Shown here: positions 30,235 to 39,091 of the stretch, piece after piece
How the letters are laid out: the number at the start of each line of letters is the position of its first letter
Numbering within the stretch: the stretch's first letter is position 1
Assembly: GCF_001969385.1 (NCBI RefSeq)
Contig: NZ_CP014796.1
Location: forward strand, 4,419,501 to 4,483,500
Length of the DNA stretch: 64,000 bases
Direction: 5' to 3'
Origin: Salipiger profundus
Lineage (GTDB): Bacteria; Pseudomonadota; Alphaproteobacteria; Rhodobacterales; Rhodobacteraceae
The notes under the pieces: generated by a model
Database searches by the model: none
What the model was told of the DNA's origin: nothing
Seen by the model: the letters and a program-made list of their open reading frames with translations, nothing else
Made by a program: the position numbers and the translations under genes

Positions 30235-31827
30235 TCATGTCGCGACCTCGCATTCCGCCGCCGCGCGGGCCTTCAGCTCCTTGCGGATCACCTTGCCGGT
30301 CACCGTCATCGGCAGCGCCTCCACGAAGGCGATTTCCCTTGGATACGAATATCCTGCGAGCCTTTCCTTGACCCATTTCTGAAGCTCCTCGGCAGAGGCT
30401 GCGCTGCCCGTCTTGCGGACCACGTAGGCCTTGACGATCTCGGTGCGCAGCGGGTCGGGCTTGCCGACCACGCCCACCGTCGCGACACCCGGGTGGGTGA
30501 GCAGACAGTCCTCGATCTCGGCGGGGCCGATGCGGTAGCCGGCCGAGGTGATGACGTCATCCTCGCGACCCACGAAGCGCAGGTAGCCGTCCTCCCAGGT
30601 GCCGCGGTCGCCGGTGACCAGCCAGTCGCCCCGGAACTTCGCCGCGGTCTCATCCGGGCGCTGCCAGTATTCCAGCAGCATCGAGCCCGCGCCCCGGCGC
30701 ACCGCCACGTCGCCCTCTCCGTCGGTCTCGCGGCCCTCGGCGTCGATCACCGCGACCTCGAAACCCGGCGCGGGTTTCCCGATACAGCCAGGACGCGCCG
30801 GGAAAAGCGCCGCGCAGGAGCTCGCGACCATGTTGCACTCGGTCTGGCCGTAGAACTCGTTGATCTCGACGCCAAAGGCTTCTCGGCCCCAGGCGAGCAT
30901 CTCGGCGCCCAGCGGCTCGCCGCCCGAGGCGACCGAGCGCAGCCCCGGCAGCCCGGCGCCCTCGGCCTTCAGCATCCGCAGCGCCGTAGGCGGGAAAAAG
31001 ACATTTCGGACAGAGGCATCCCGGCAGATCTTCAGGCAGTTGTCGACATCGAAACGCGGCATCCGCGCCGCCACCACCGGCACGCCGAGCGCAAGCCCCG
31101 GCATCAGCACGTCGAAAAGGCCGCCGATCCAGGCCCAGTCCGCCGGAGTCCAGAGCACGTCGCCCTCCTGCCCGAGCAGGTCGTGGCTCATCTCGACCCC
31201 CGGGAGGTGGCCGGTCAGCACCCGGTGTCCGTGCAGCGCGCCCTTGGGGGTGCCGGTCGTTCCGCTGGTGTAGATGATCACCGCAGGGTCCTCGGGGCCG
31301 GTGTCGGCGGCGGCCTCGACCGCCCCATCGGCGGGCAGCCCCGCCTCGGTCACGGTCTCGAGCCCGAAGGGCGCAAGCATCTCGACGCCCTCCGCGTCGG
31401 TCACCACCACCCGCGCGCCGCTGTCGCCGAGCCGCGAGGCCAGCGCGTCGTGCTTGAAGAGCTTGAACAGCGGCACCGAAATCGCGCCCATCCGCCACGC
31501 CGCCACATGCGACGCCGCGCAGAGCGGCGACTGCGACAGCAGCACGCCCACCCTGTCGCCCCGGGTCACGCCCTGCGCGCGCAGCCATGCCTCGACCCGC
31601 CGCGACAGCGCCTGCAGCGCGCCGTAGGTCACCACCTCGAGCGTGCCGCTGCGCATGTCCAGGATGGCGGGCCGGTCGGGGTACTCAGCCGCCCAGGCGT
31701 CGCAGGCCTGCTCCGCCATGTTCAGCCGCGCGGGCACCGGCCAGCGGAACCCGTCCCGCAGCGCCGCGTGATCGCGGCCATCGCGCAGCATCCGCCGCGC
31801 CGCCGTTGGTGTCATGTCGAGCATCAT
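30235..31827 (-). CDS. AMP-binding acyl-CoA synthetase
   Basis: The enzyme activates a carboxylic acid to an acyl-CoA through an acyl-AMP. Adenylate-forming motifs are seen: [19 protein letters not shown] (P-loop), [19 protein letters not shown] and the C-terminal lysine region [12 protein letters not shown]. Length 530 aa. Placed in the liu cluster it may activate isovalerate or another short or branched acid, but the substrate cannot be read from sequence. The start at 31827 overlaps the stop of the next gene upstream (31824-31827); other ATGs lie 1 and 4 codons in. Confidence 0.9.
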   Translation of the reverse strand: MMLDMTPTAARRMLRDGRDHAALRDGFRWPVPARLNMAEQACDAWAAEYPDRPAILDMRSGTLEVVTYGALQALSRRVEAWLRAQGVTRGDRVGVLLSQSPLCAASHVAAWRMGAISVPLFKLFKHDALASRLGDSGARVVVTDAEGVEMLAPFGLETVTEAGLPADGAVEAAADTGPEDPAVIIYTSGTTGTPKGALHGHRVLTGHLPGVEMSHDLLGQEGDVLWTPADWAWIGGLFDVLMPGLALGVPVVAARMPRFDVDNCLKICRDASVRNVFFPPTALRMLKAEGAGLPGLRSVASGGEPLGAEMLAWGREAFGVEINEFYGQTECNMVASSCAALFPARPGCIGKPAPGFEVAVIDAEGRETDGEGDVAVRRGAGSMLLEYWQRPDETAAKFRGDWLVTGDRGTWEDGYLRFVGREDDVITSAGYRIGPAEIEDCLLTHPGVATVGVVGKPDPLRTEIVKAYVVRKTGSAASAEELQKWVKERLAGYSYPREIAFVEALPMTVTGKVIRKELKARAAAECEVAT

Positions 31828-32120
31828 GTCTCGGGCCCTCTCTCCTCCTTGCGGGCGACCAGCCCTCCGAGCCGGTCTGCCTCGTAGCGTATGCGCCCGG
31901 GCGCACCGTCGCAGGTCACCACGACCCAGACCGCCCCCTCGCCCGGCCGCCCGACGCAATCGCCGCGCGCACCGCCCTCGTCGGCGTAGCGCTCGGCATA
32001 GAGCGCGATCACGTCCGTCTCCGTCAGCTCCGCTGCCTCCCGGCCGTTACGCAGGGCCAGAACCGCCAGCAGGGCCGCAAGCGCCACGAGCGGCAGAACC
32101 ATCGCGACACGCCCGGTCAC
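31824..32120 (-). CDS. Small membrane-anchored protein coupled to acyl-CoA synthetase
   Basis: The 98-aa product begins with one hydrophobic segment (VAMVLPLVALAALLAVLALR), then a soluble domain with two cysteines (GDCVGRPGEG and VVTCDGAPG), probably exported. The start is GTG at 32120; an ATG at 32102 is also possible and neither has a strong ribosome site. Its TGA overlaps the ATG of the acyl-CoA synthetase. No family recognised. Confidence 0.6.
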   Translation of the reverse strand: MTGRVAMVLPLVALAALLAVLALRNGREAAELTETDVIALYAERYADEGGARGDCVGRPGEGAVWVVVTCDGAPGRIRYEADRLGGLVARKEERGPET

Positions 32121-32204
32121 GCCCCGGCCCGGGGTCGCTCAAAGATGCGCACAGGACTACGCATATGATCCATCTGCAACACCACAACCGCCTGAAACCA
32201 CGGC

Positions 32205-32218
32205 TTGATTCAGATCAA
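32205..32218 (+). promoter_or_regulatory. FNR/FnrL box upstream of ompW
   Basis: TTGATTCAGATCAA is a perfect match to the FNR consensus TTGAT-N4-ATCAA. Its centre is about 65 bases upstream of the ompW ATG, which would suit activation near -41.5 of a transcript with a ~25-base leader. OmpW induction by low oxygen through FNR is known in E. coli. Confidence 0.75.
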
Positions 32219-32276
32219 CCCGCACCCGGGGCAGACGCGCCAAATGGCGGCACGCGCGACCTGGAAAGGGAACAAG

Positions 32277-32885
32277 ATGAACAAGACGACACTCCTCTCC
32301 GCAGTGGCCCTCGTGGCCCTCACCGCGACCGGCGCCATGGCCCAGTCGAAGGGAGACATGACCCTCGGTTTCGGCATTGCGACGGTCAATCCCGCCGATG
32401 ACAACGGCTCGCTCGCGAGCGGCGCGTTCGATGTCGATGTCGACAACGATACCCAGCTGTCGCTGACCTTCGAGTATTTCTTCGCCGACAACTTCGGTAT
32501 CGAGGTGCTGGCCGCGACCCCCTTCACCCACCAGGTCGCGCTGAACGGCGGCGACGTGGTCAAGGTGAAGCACCTGCCGCCCACCGTGACGCTGAACTAC
32601 CACGTGCCCACCGGCACCGCCTGGACGCCCTTTGCCGGCATCGGGGTGAACTATACCACCGTTCTCGACCTCGAAGACCAGCAGATCTCGGGTCTCGACG
32701 TCAAGGACAGCTGGGGGCTCGCCGGCCATCTCGGCGTCGACTACGCCCTGAACGAGCGCAGCGCCCTGCGGGTCGATGCGCGCTACATGGACATCGACCT
32801 CGACGTCGACCTCAACGGCTCGGACATCGGCACGGTCGAGGTCGACCCCTGGGTGTTCGGCGTGTCCTACATCCTGAAGTTCTGA
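32277..32885 (+). CDS. ompW: OmpW family outer membrane protein
   Basis: OmpW is an eight-stranded outer membrane beta-barrel. The 202-aa product has a signal peptide cut after AMA (TATGAMAQSK), the OmpW-like LTFEYFFADNFGIEVLAATP and LPPTVTLNYHV segments, and ends in phenylalanine (SYILKF), as required for barrel insertion. GGAAAGGGAACAAG precedes the ATG. It is on the opposite strand between ivd and the rest of the liu cluster. A perfect FNR box lies upstream and a terminator downstream, so it is a single-gene, probably oxygen-controlled unit. Confidence 0.93.
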   Translation: MNKTTLLSAVALVALTATGAMAQSKGDMTLGFGIATVNPADDNGSLASGAFDVDVDNDTQLSLTFEYFFADNFGIEVLAATPFTHQVALNGGDVVKVKHLPPTVTLNYHVPTGTAWTPFAGIGVNYTTVLDLEDQQISGLDVKDSWGLAGHLGVDYALNERSALRVDARYMDIDLDVDLNGSDIGTVEVDPWVFGVSYILKF

Positions 32886-32910
32886 ACCGCCCGCAAAGCG
32901 GATCGTGTCG

Positions 32911-32937
32911 GGGGGCACCGTCGCGTGCCCCCTTTTT
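32911..32937 (+). terminator. Intrinsic terminator of ompW
   Basis: GGGGGCAC and GTGCCCCC form a perfect 8-bp stem with a 6-base loop, followed directly by TTTTT, 25 bases after the ompW stop codon. Confidence 0.9.
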
Positions 32938-32990
32938 GCGTCTGGCGCAGCAACAACCGGCTGCGCGCATGGCCCGACGAGCTGCATCGC

Positions 32991-34154
32991 TCAGTCCATC
33001 GCCGCCATGAGCTCGCGCCCGACGAGCATCCGGCGGATCTCCGAGGTGCCGGCCCCGATCTCCATGAGCTTGGCATCGCGGAAGAGCCGCGCGACCGGTG
33101 CATCGGCAAGAAATCCCGCGCCGCCCATCGCCTGCACCGCCTGATGCGCCTGCACCATCGCCTGCTCCGACGCGTAGAGACAGCAGGCCGCCGCGTCCTG
33201 GCGCGTGACATCGCCGCGGTCGCAGGCCTTGGCCACCTCGTAGACATAGGCGCGGGCCGAGTTCATCGCCGTGTACATGTCGGCGATCTTGCCCTGCATG
33301 AGCTGGAAGCTGCCAATCGGCTTGCCGAACTGCTGACGCTCGGCGAGATAGGGCATCACCTCGTCGAGGCAGGCGGCCATGATGCCGGTGCCGATCCCCG
33401 CGAGCACCACGCGCTCGTAGTCGAGGCCCGACATCAGCACCCGCACGCCCTTGCCCTCTTCGCCGAGGATGTTCTCGAAGGGCACCTCGACATCCTCGAA
33501 GATCAGCTCGGCAGTGTTCGAACCGCGCATCCCGAGCTTGTCGAAATGCGGGCTGGTCGAGAAGCCCGTCATCGACTTCTCGATCAGGAAGGCGGTGATC
33601 CCCTTCGATCCCGCATCCGGGTCGGTCTTGGCATAGACCACCAGCGTGTCGGCGTCGGGGCCGTTGGTGATCCAGTACTTGTTGCCGTTGAGAACGAAGC
33701 GGTCGTTCTTCTTCTCGGCCCGGAGCTTCATGCCGACCACGTCCGACCCGGCGCCTGCCTCGGACATCGCGAGCGCGCCGACGTGCTCTCCGGACACCAG
33801 ACCGGGCAGGTATTTCCGCTTCTGCTCCTCGGAGCCGTTCAGCTTGATCTGGTTCACGCAGAGGTTCGAATGCGCGCCGTAGGACAGCGACACCGAGGCC
33901 GAGGCCCGCGCGATCTCTTCCACCGCGACGACGTGGGCGAGATAGCCCATGCCGGCGCCGCCGAAGTCCTCGGGCACCGTGATGCCCAGCAGGCCCAGTT
34001 CGCCCATCTCGGTCCAGAGGTCGTTGGGGAAGCTGTTGGAGCTGTCCACCTCGGCCGCGATCGGCTTCACGCGCTCCTGTGCCCAGCGATGCACCATCTC
34101 GCGCAGCGCGTTCACATCCTCCCCAAGGTCGTACGTCATGACCGCGTTGAACAT
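32991..34154 (-). CDS. ivd: Isovaleryl-CoA dehydrogenase
   Basis: This acyl-CoA dehydrogenase oxidises isovaleryl-CoA to 3-methylcrotonyl-CoA with FAD and passes electrons to ETF. It has the N-terminal helical domain, the FAD-binding segment [16 protein letters not shown] and [19 protein letters not shown], and a C-terminal helical domain ending near [10 protein letters not shown]. Length 387 aa. The start at 34154 follows a purine-rich GGAGGAGGGCG site. It is the pathway's first enzyme in this cluster and is separated from liuB-D by the opposing ompW gene. Confidence 0.93.
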   Translation of the reverse strand: MFNAVMTYDLGEDVNALREMVHRWAQERVKPIAAEVDSSNSFPNDLWTEMGELGLLGITVPEDFGGAGMGYLAHVVAVEEIARASASVSLSYGAHSNLCVNQIKLNGSEEQKRKYLPGLVSGEHVGALAMSEAGAGSDVVGMKLRAEKKNDRFVLNGNKYWITNGPDADTLVVYAKTDPDAGSKGITAFLIEKSMTGFSTSPHFDKLGMRGSNTAELIFEDVEVPFENILGEEGKGVRVLMSGLDYERVVLAGIGTGIMAACLDEVMPYLAERQQFGKPIGSFQLMQGKIADMYTAMNSARAYVYEVAKACDRGDVTRQDAAACCLYASEQAMVQAHQAVQAMGGAGFLADAPVARLFRDAKLMEIGAGTSEIRRMLVGRELMAAMD

Positions 34155-34178
34155 CCCTCGCCCTCCTCCGGCGGTTAT

Positions 34179-34192
34179 TGAACGCTTGTTCA
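34179..34192 (-). promoter_or_regulatory. Candidate operator upstream of ivd
   Basis: TGAACGCTTGTTCA is an inverted repeat with 5-base arms and a 4-base spacer, 25 bases before the ivd start codon. The shape suits a TetR-type dimer, but no regulator gene is visible nearby and the arms are short. Confidence 0.4.
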
Positions 34193-34283
34193 TATCTATG
34201 CCCCGGATCACGGCTGCGTCAAGCAAAAGGAACGCAGACGTCGGGTCCGCGTTGGACCGGTGAAGCAAGGAAAGGAGGACGTC

Positions 34284-34754
34284 ATGTCCAAGGATCTCAA
34301 GGACGAATTCTGGAGCCAGCTCAAGTCGGTGCGCGCAGGTCTGCTGTCGGCGGACAGCGAGCGGCCCGTCCCGATGTCGCCCTATGCCGACAAGGACGAA
34401 AAGGCGATCTGGTTCATCACCGCACGCGGCTCGGCGGCCGACCGGGCCTCGAAGAGCGGCGGCGAAGCGGCCTTCTACGTCGCCGATTCGAAGGCGCATC
34501 TTTACGCCAACGTCTTCGGCAAGCTGACCGAGGTGAACGACAGCAAGAAGCTCGACGAGATCTGGAGCGCCGTCGCCTCCGCCTGGTTCGAGGACGGCCG
34601 TGACGACAGCGCCGTGCAGCTGGTGAAGTTCACCCCCCATGAGGCCGAGGTCTGGTCCGGTGACGGCGGCGCAAGCTTCCTCTACGAGATCGCCAAGGCC
34701 AATTTGAAGGGTGACACGCCGGACACAGGCGATCATGGTCGGGTGGTCTTCTAA
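34284..34754 (+). CDS. Pyridoxamine 5'-phosphate oxidase-like FMN-binding split-barrel protein
   Basis: The 156-aa product matches the general-stress FMN-binding split-barrel family: [20 protein letters not shown] and [18 protein letters not shown] near the middle are characteristic beta-strands. AAAGGAGGAC sits just before the ATG at 34284. Such proteins bind flavin and are often stress-induced; the substrate is unknown. It is followed 24 bases later by creA and may share a transcript. Confidence 0.85.
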   Translation: MSKDLKDEFWSQLKSVRAGLLSADSERPVPMSPYADKDEKAIWFITARGSAADRASKSGGEAAFYVADSKAHLYANVFGKLTEVNDSKKLDEIWSAVASAWFEDGRDDSAVQLVKFTPHEAEVWSGDGGASFLYEIAKANLKGDTPDTGDHGRVVF

Positions 34755-34778
34755 AGCCGGCCGACAAGGATTATCACG

Positions 34779-35240
34779 ATGAAACCGCGCCACCTCGCCG
34801 CCCTGCTCTGCTTGGCTCCCCTCATGTCCACCGCGGAACAGGTCGGCGAGGTGGGCGTGGACTGGACCGGCAACGACATCGTCATCGAGGCCGTTGCCGA
34901 CCCCGAGGTCGAAGGCGTGACCTGTCACCTCGCCTATTTCGACCGCGGGCTGATCGACCGGCTGTCCAAGGGCAACTGGTTCGAGGACCCCTCGAACGCC
35001 TCCATCGCCTGCCGCCAGACCGGGCCCATTACCTTGGGCGACATCGACCGCAGCGAGGAAGGTGAGGACGTGTTCCGCACCTCGCGCTCGATCGTTCTCA
35101 AGAGCCTGCGCGTGAAGCGGATCTACGACGAGGCGAACCAGACGCTGATCTACCTCGTGCACGCGCGCGAGCTTGCGGACGGGTCGGCGAAACTCGCGAT
35201 CTCGACGGTCCCGCTTTACGGGACGAATGCGGTCGAGTGA
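34779..35240 (+). CDS. creA: CreA family protein
   Basis: The 153-aa product begins with a cleavable signal ([20 protein letters not shown]) and contains CreA family stretches such as [25 protein letters not shown] and [20 protein letters not shown]. Two conserved cysteines may form a disulfide. CreA is a periplasmic protein of unknown biochemical role. Confidence 0.88.
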   Translation: MKPRHLAALLCLAPLMSTAEQVGEVGVDWTGNDIVIEAVADPEVEGVTCHLAYFDRGLIDRLSKGNWFEDPSNASIACRQTGPITLGDIDRSEEGEDVFRTSRSIVLKSLRVKRIYDEANQTLIYLVHARELADGSAKLAISTVPLYGTNAVE

Positions 35241-35255
35241 TTTCTGGCGGCAGTT

Positions 35256-35322
35256 GGGGGCTCTGCCCCCTCTGCGGCTGCGCCGCATTCACCCCCGAGG
35301 GTATTTTCAAAGAGAAGAAGCT
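35256..35322 (+). repeat. Dispersed intergenic repeat, copy 3
   Basis: GGGGGCTCTGCCCCC is followed by a GCGGCTGCGCCGC hairpin, then CCCCCGAGGGTATTTTCAAA and GAGAAGAAGC. It starts 15 bases after the creA stop codon in the direction of creA transcription and could also act as its 3' end. Confidence 0.75.
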
Positions 35323-35376
35323 GGGGCGTCGCGCCTGACCGAGGTCGGTGCGCGCTTGCGCGACGCGTGACGTTGG

Positions 35377-36551
35377 TCAGGCAGTCGCGGTCACGTCGTG
35401 GCCGTAAATCCAGTCGAACTGGTGCAGCATCCTGTCCGGTGCGAGACGCCCTGCGATTTTCAGACCGGAATGCGCGACGCCGCGGATCAGCGGGTTGCGC
35501 AGGTGGTACTTCCACGCGTTGCCGTTGGCGGCCGCCACGATCCGGGCGCATCGGTCGCGTCGCCGCAGCTGGTAGGCTTCGAGGGCCGCCGACTGGTCGG
35601 CCTGCTCGTCGAGGCAGCGCGCAAGCGTCCACGCGTCCTCGAGCGCCATGTTGGCGCCCTGTGCCATGAACGGAAGAGTGGGATGCGCCGCGTCCCCGAG
35701 CAGCGCAACACCTTCGCCATGCCATTGGCGCGCGACGGGATGCCGGAAGAGGCCCCAGAGTCCCGTGCGCCGCACCCGTGCCAACATGTCCGGCACCTTG
35801 CCGCCGAAGCCGGCGAAGGCTGCGCGGAGATTGTCCGGGTCATCCTCGTGCGACCAGCTTTCCTCGACCCAGTAGCGCCGTTCCTCGGCGGCGACGATGT
35901 TGACACAGTCGCCCCCGCGCAGCGGGTAGCTCACCATGTGGCGGCCGGGGCCCATGTGCACATGCGCCTCGGCGGGATGGCCGAAATCGTTGGGCACGAC
36001 GGCGCGCCACGCCACCTGACCGGTGAAGACCGGCGCAGTCGTCGCGTTCAGCGCAGGGCGAAGCGCGGAGTGGAGTCCGTCCGCTCCGACGATCAGTTCT
36101 CCGCAGAGCCTGTCGCCGTTGCAGAGCGTGATCTCGGGGCGGGGCCGGGGGTGACCGCCCTTACCTTCTGGAGGAGCCGGATCTCGACCCCGGCAGCGCG
36201 TGCTGCCGTTGCAAGAAGCTCGACGAGATCGGCGCGATGAACGAAGTGATAGCCCTGCCCCTCCGGCAGCCGCGCCAGGTCGAGCCGCAGCACCTGCGCT
36301 CCGCTCGGCCCGTCGCGCAGCACGACCGCGCGGCCGCGGCTCGCGCGCGAGACCAGTGGCTGCACGAGACCCAGAGCCTCGATCACGCGCAGGCCGTTCG
36401 GGCTGACCTGAATGCCGGCACCGACCTCGGTGATCGCCTCGGCCTGCTCCAGCACCCGCACCTCGGCGCCCCGCTGGCGTAGCGCCAGTGCCGCCGCCAG
36501 CCCGCCGATGCCGCCCCCTGCGACGACGATCCGCCTGCCTGTCAGGCTCAT
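35377..36551 (-). pseudogene. FAD-dependent aromatic monooxygenase, frameshifted
   Basis: The two halves of a salicylate-hydroxylase-like flavoprotein lie in different frames. The N-terminal frame (36551 to about 36140) has the dinucleotide motif GGGIGGLAAALALRQRG. The C-terminal frame (about 36140 to 35377) has the FAD motif GDAAHPTLPFMAQGANMALE. The switch falls in G-runs at 36136-36151, consistent with loss of one base there. It may be a true pseudogene or a homopolymer error in the sequence. Intact homologues hydroxylate aromatic acids with NAD(P)H; about 390 codons are otherwise preserved. Confidence 0.8.
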
Positions 36552-36609
36552 GTCCGTTCCTCGTTCGCCTGTCTTCGCCCGGATCGCTCACGGCGCCCCG
36601 CGCGGTCCG

Positions 36610-36647
36610 AAAACCGAAGCGCCGGAGCTTGCCGCCCCGGCGCTTCG
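36610..36647 (-). terminator. Intrinsic terminator of dksA
   Basis: Perfect 11-bp arms (36615-36625 and 36637-36647, CGAAGCGCCGG and its complement) surround an 11-base loop; on the minus strand GTTTTC follows. It lies about 65 bases after the dksA stop codon. Confidence 0.75.
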
Positions 36648-36711
36648 CTGATGATCCATGCTGCCGAAAGCCGCCCGGCGCCCGTTTCACGAACACCGGG
36701 GCGGGCCGGTA

Positions 36712-37134
36712 TCAGTCGTCGCGATGCACCTTCTCGCGGCGCTCGTGACGCTCCTGCGCCTCGAGGCTCATGGTCGCGATCGGACGCGCATCGAGCCGCT
36801 TGAGCGAGATCGGTTCGCCGGTCACCTCACAGTAGCCGTATTCGCCCTCGTCGATGCGGCGCAGGGCCGCGTCGATCTTGGCCACGAGCTTGCGCTGGCG
36901 GTCCCGGGTCCGCAGCTCGAGCGCGCGGTCGGTTTCCTCGCTCGCGCGGTCGGTGACGTCCGGGATGTTGCGGGTGGCTTCCTGCAGCGCCTCGATCGTG
37001 TCGCGGCTTTCGGCAAGAAGGTCGTTCTTCCATGCAAGCAACTTGCGGCGGAAATACTCGAGCTGACGCTCGTTCATGAACGGCTCGTCCTCGGCGGGAC
37101 GATAATCGTCGGGAAGGAAGGTTTCGGGCTTCAT
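36712..37134 (-). CDS. dksA: RNA polymerase-binding protein DksA, zinc-finger cysteines mostly lost
   Basis: DksA binds the RNA polymerase secondary channel and, with ppGpp, controls rRNA and amino-acid promoters. The coiled-coil and the C-terminal helix (MSLEAQERHERREKV) are conserved. In the zinc-finger position only one cysteine is left (EYGYCEVTGEP; the next pair reads LDARPIATMS), as in the cysteine-poor DksA known from Rhodobacter sphaeroides. The start at 37134 (MKPETFLPDDYR) follows GGGAGCAG; an upstream ATG would add four residues without a ribosome site. Length 140 aa. Confidence 0.92.
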   Translation of the reverse strand: MKPETFLPDDYRPAEDEPFMNERQLEYFRRKLLAWKNDLLAESRDTIEALQEATRNIPDVTDRASEETDRALELRTRDRQRKLVAKIDAALRRIDEGEYGYCEVTGEPISLKRLDARPIATMSLEAQERHERREKVHRDD

Positions 37135-37597
37135 TTCTGCTCCCATAAAATGGCCGATCCCCGCCCAGTCTGGCCCTGAACGCTACCGGCACCCCTTGCG
37201 ACGCCGGGATTATCCCAAGCTCGAGAGGTTGTCACTACACAATCAGGGGCTCGACCCTTGAAAGCGGCAAAAGCAGACCAAATGGCGCCAGGGGCGCGAA
37301 AGACAATGAAAAAACTGCAAGACAATGCGCAATTTTCGGCGTGCAAATTGGCACACACACGACATTTCTCAAAAACTCCACCGCGCGTTGTGCACTGCCC
37401 GCGAATTCATCACTTCGCGGCCCGGGCGAACGTCGCCCGGACCACGGCCTGCGGGTGCGGTCGCTGGCACCGCCCGAAATATGACAATCGGCTCCATATC
37501 GAGCACCGAGAGGCGGCAACACGTCACAGGGGCTCAGGCGCTTGCAAAGCCCGGCTGCGCTCATTACCCCTCAAAGCGGACTGCAACAGGGGGCACC
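37135..37597. other. Divergent intergenic region dksA / moxR-like gene
   Basis: This 463-base gap holds the promoters of dksA (minus) and the ATPase gene (plus). A GATAAT hexamer on the minus strand near 37205 is a possible dksA -10 element. I see no gene, RNA or strong repeat here, and an AT-richer stretch lies at about 37255-37385. Confidence 0.5.
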
Positions 37598-38437
37598 ATG
37601 CACTTCGACGGCACCGACAGCTACGTCGCCACGGACGACCTGACCATGGCGGTCAACGCCGCCATCACCCTCGAACGGCCCCTGCTGGTCAAGGGCGAGC
37701 CCGGCACCGGCAAGACCGAGCTGGCCCGGCAGGTGGCGCAGTCGCTCGGGCTGCCGATGATCGAGTGGAACATCAAGTCCACCACCCGCGCCCAGCAGGG
37801 CCTTTACGAATACGACGCGGTCAGCCGCCTGCGCGACAGCCAGCTTGGCGATGAGCGGGTGCATGACGTCGCCAACTACATCCGCAAGGGCAAGCTCTGG
37901 CAGGCCTTCGACGCCGATGAGAAGGTGGTTCTGCTGATCGACGAGGTCGACAAGGCCGACATCGAGTTTCCCAACGACCTGCTGCAGGAACTCGACCGGA
38001 TGGAGTTCCACGTCTACGAGACCGGCGAGACGGTGCGGGCGCGCCAGCGGCCCATCGTCATCATCACGTCGAACAACGAGAAGGAGCTGCCCGACGCCTT
38101 CCTGCGGCGGTGTTTCTTCCACTACATCAAGTTTCCCGACCACGACACACTGCGCCGCATCGTCGAGGTGCACCATCCCGGCATCAAGCCGGCGCTGCTC
38201 ACCACCGCGCTGACGCAGTTCTACGAACTGCGCGAGCAGCCGGGGCTGAAGAAGAAGCCCTCGACCTCCGAGGTGCTCGACTGGCTCAAGCTGCTGCTGG
38301 CCGAGGACATGGACCCCGAGGATCTCAAGCGCGAGGGCGCGAGCGCGCTGCCGAAGCTGCACGGCGCGCTGCTCAAGAACGAGCAGGACGTGCACCTCTT
38401 CGAGCGGCTCGCCTTCATGGCGCGGCGCGGGCGCTGA
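37598..38437 (+). CDS. MoxR family AAA+ ATPase
   Basis: The 279-aa ATPase has Walker A GEPGTGKTELA near residue 36, Walker B VVLLIDEVDKAD near 110 and a sensor region IVIITSNNEKELPDAFLRR. MoxR ATPases act as chaperones that activate or insert cofactors into partner complexes, usually with a von Willebrand factor A protein encoded next door. Here the next gene is an opposing GNAT, so the usual partner is not adjacent. The start at 37598 (MHFDGTDSYVATDD) follows AGGGGGC; upstream open frame is unsupported. Confidence 0.9.
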   Translation: MHFDGTDSYVATDDLTMAVNAAITLERPLLVKGEPGTGKTELARQVAQSLGLPMIEWNIKSTTRAQQGLYEYDAVSRLRDSQLGDERVHDVANYIRKGKLWQAFDADEKVVLLIDEVDKADIEFPNDLLQELDRMEFHVYETGETVRARQRPIVIITSNNEKELPDAFLRRCFFHYIKFPDHDTLRRIVEVHHPGIKPALLTTALTQFYELREQPGLKKKPSTSEVLDWLKLLLAEDMDPEDLKREGASALPKLHGALLKNEQDVHLFERLAFMARRGR

Positions 38438-38476
38438 GCCCGCGGCCCCGGCTTGGTGCCCGTCCCGGTCCCACTC

Positions 38477-38935
38477 TCAGTCTAGATCGCGCCGCATGGT
38501 CGCCATGCCGCCCTTTTCGCTCAGCACCTCGTAGCCCGCGGCCTCGTAGATGCGCATCGCGGGTGCGTTGTCGGTCTCGCATTTCAGCGTGATGGTCAGC
38601 GCGCCGAGATCCCGGGCCGCCTGTTCGATCCAGCTGGCCATCAGGTGGCCGGTGCCGCCGCGCATCTCCTCGGCCACGAAGACGTAGGTGAGATGCCGCA
38701 CCTCGGGGCCGATGCCGACCCGCAGCGCGAAAAAGCCGACCTCGGTGCCGTCGTCGTCCACGAGGTAGAAGGACTCGTCGTCCATCTCGCCCAGCCACTT
38801 TTCCTGCCACTCGGCCGGATCGAAGGGCTGCTTGGCGTTGGGGTTCACCAGCGTGAGCGCCTCGGGCTCATGGAGCAGCCGCGCCAGCGGCGCGAGATCG
38901 CGTTCGACGTTCCGGCGTATCGTCAGCTCGGTCAT
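38477..38935 (-). CDS. GNAT family N-acetyltransferase
   Basis: The 152-aa product has the GNAT fold with the acetyl-CoA pyrophosphate loop in VAEEMRGGTGHLMASW and the C-terminal NAPAMRIYEAAGYEVLSEKG. AAGGAAG precedes the ATG at 38935. It is convergent with the MoxR-type gene. Substrate unknown. Confidence 0.87.
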   Translation of the reverse strand: MTELTIRRNVERDLAPLARLLHEPEALTLVNPNAKQPFDPAEWQEKWLGEMDDESFYLVDDDGTEVGFFALRVGIGPEVRHLTYVFVAEEMRGGTGHLMASWIEQAARDLGALTITLKCETDNAPAMRIYEAAGYEVLSEKGGMATMRRDLD

Positions 38936-39091
38936 GCGCTTCCTTTCGGAGTGTCTGTCGGTCCTGGCCCGCCCTGCGAACATATCGCGCGGATCGGATC
39001 AACCCCTGCCCCCGACATAGCGCGGGCGCGGCGGGTGCCACCCCTGACAGGACCCGGAGGCGCCATGACGCTGCGGGCCACGGCGCGGCGC

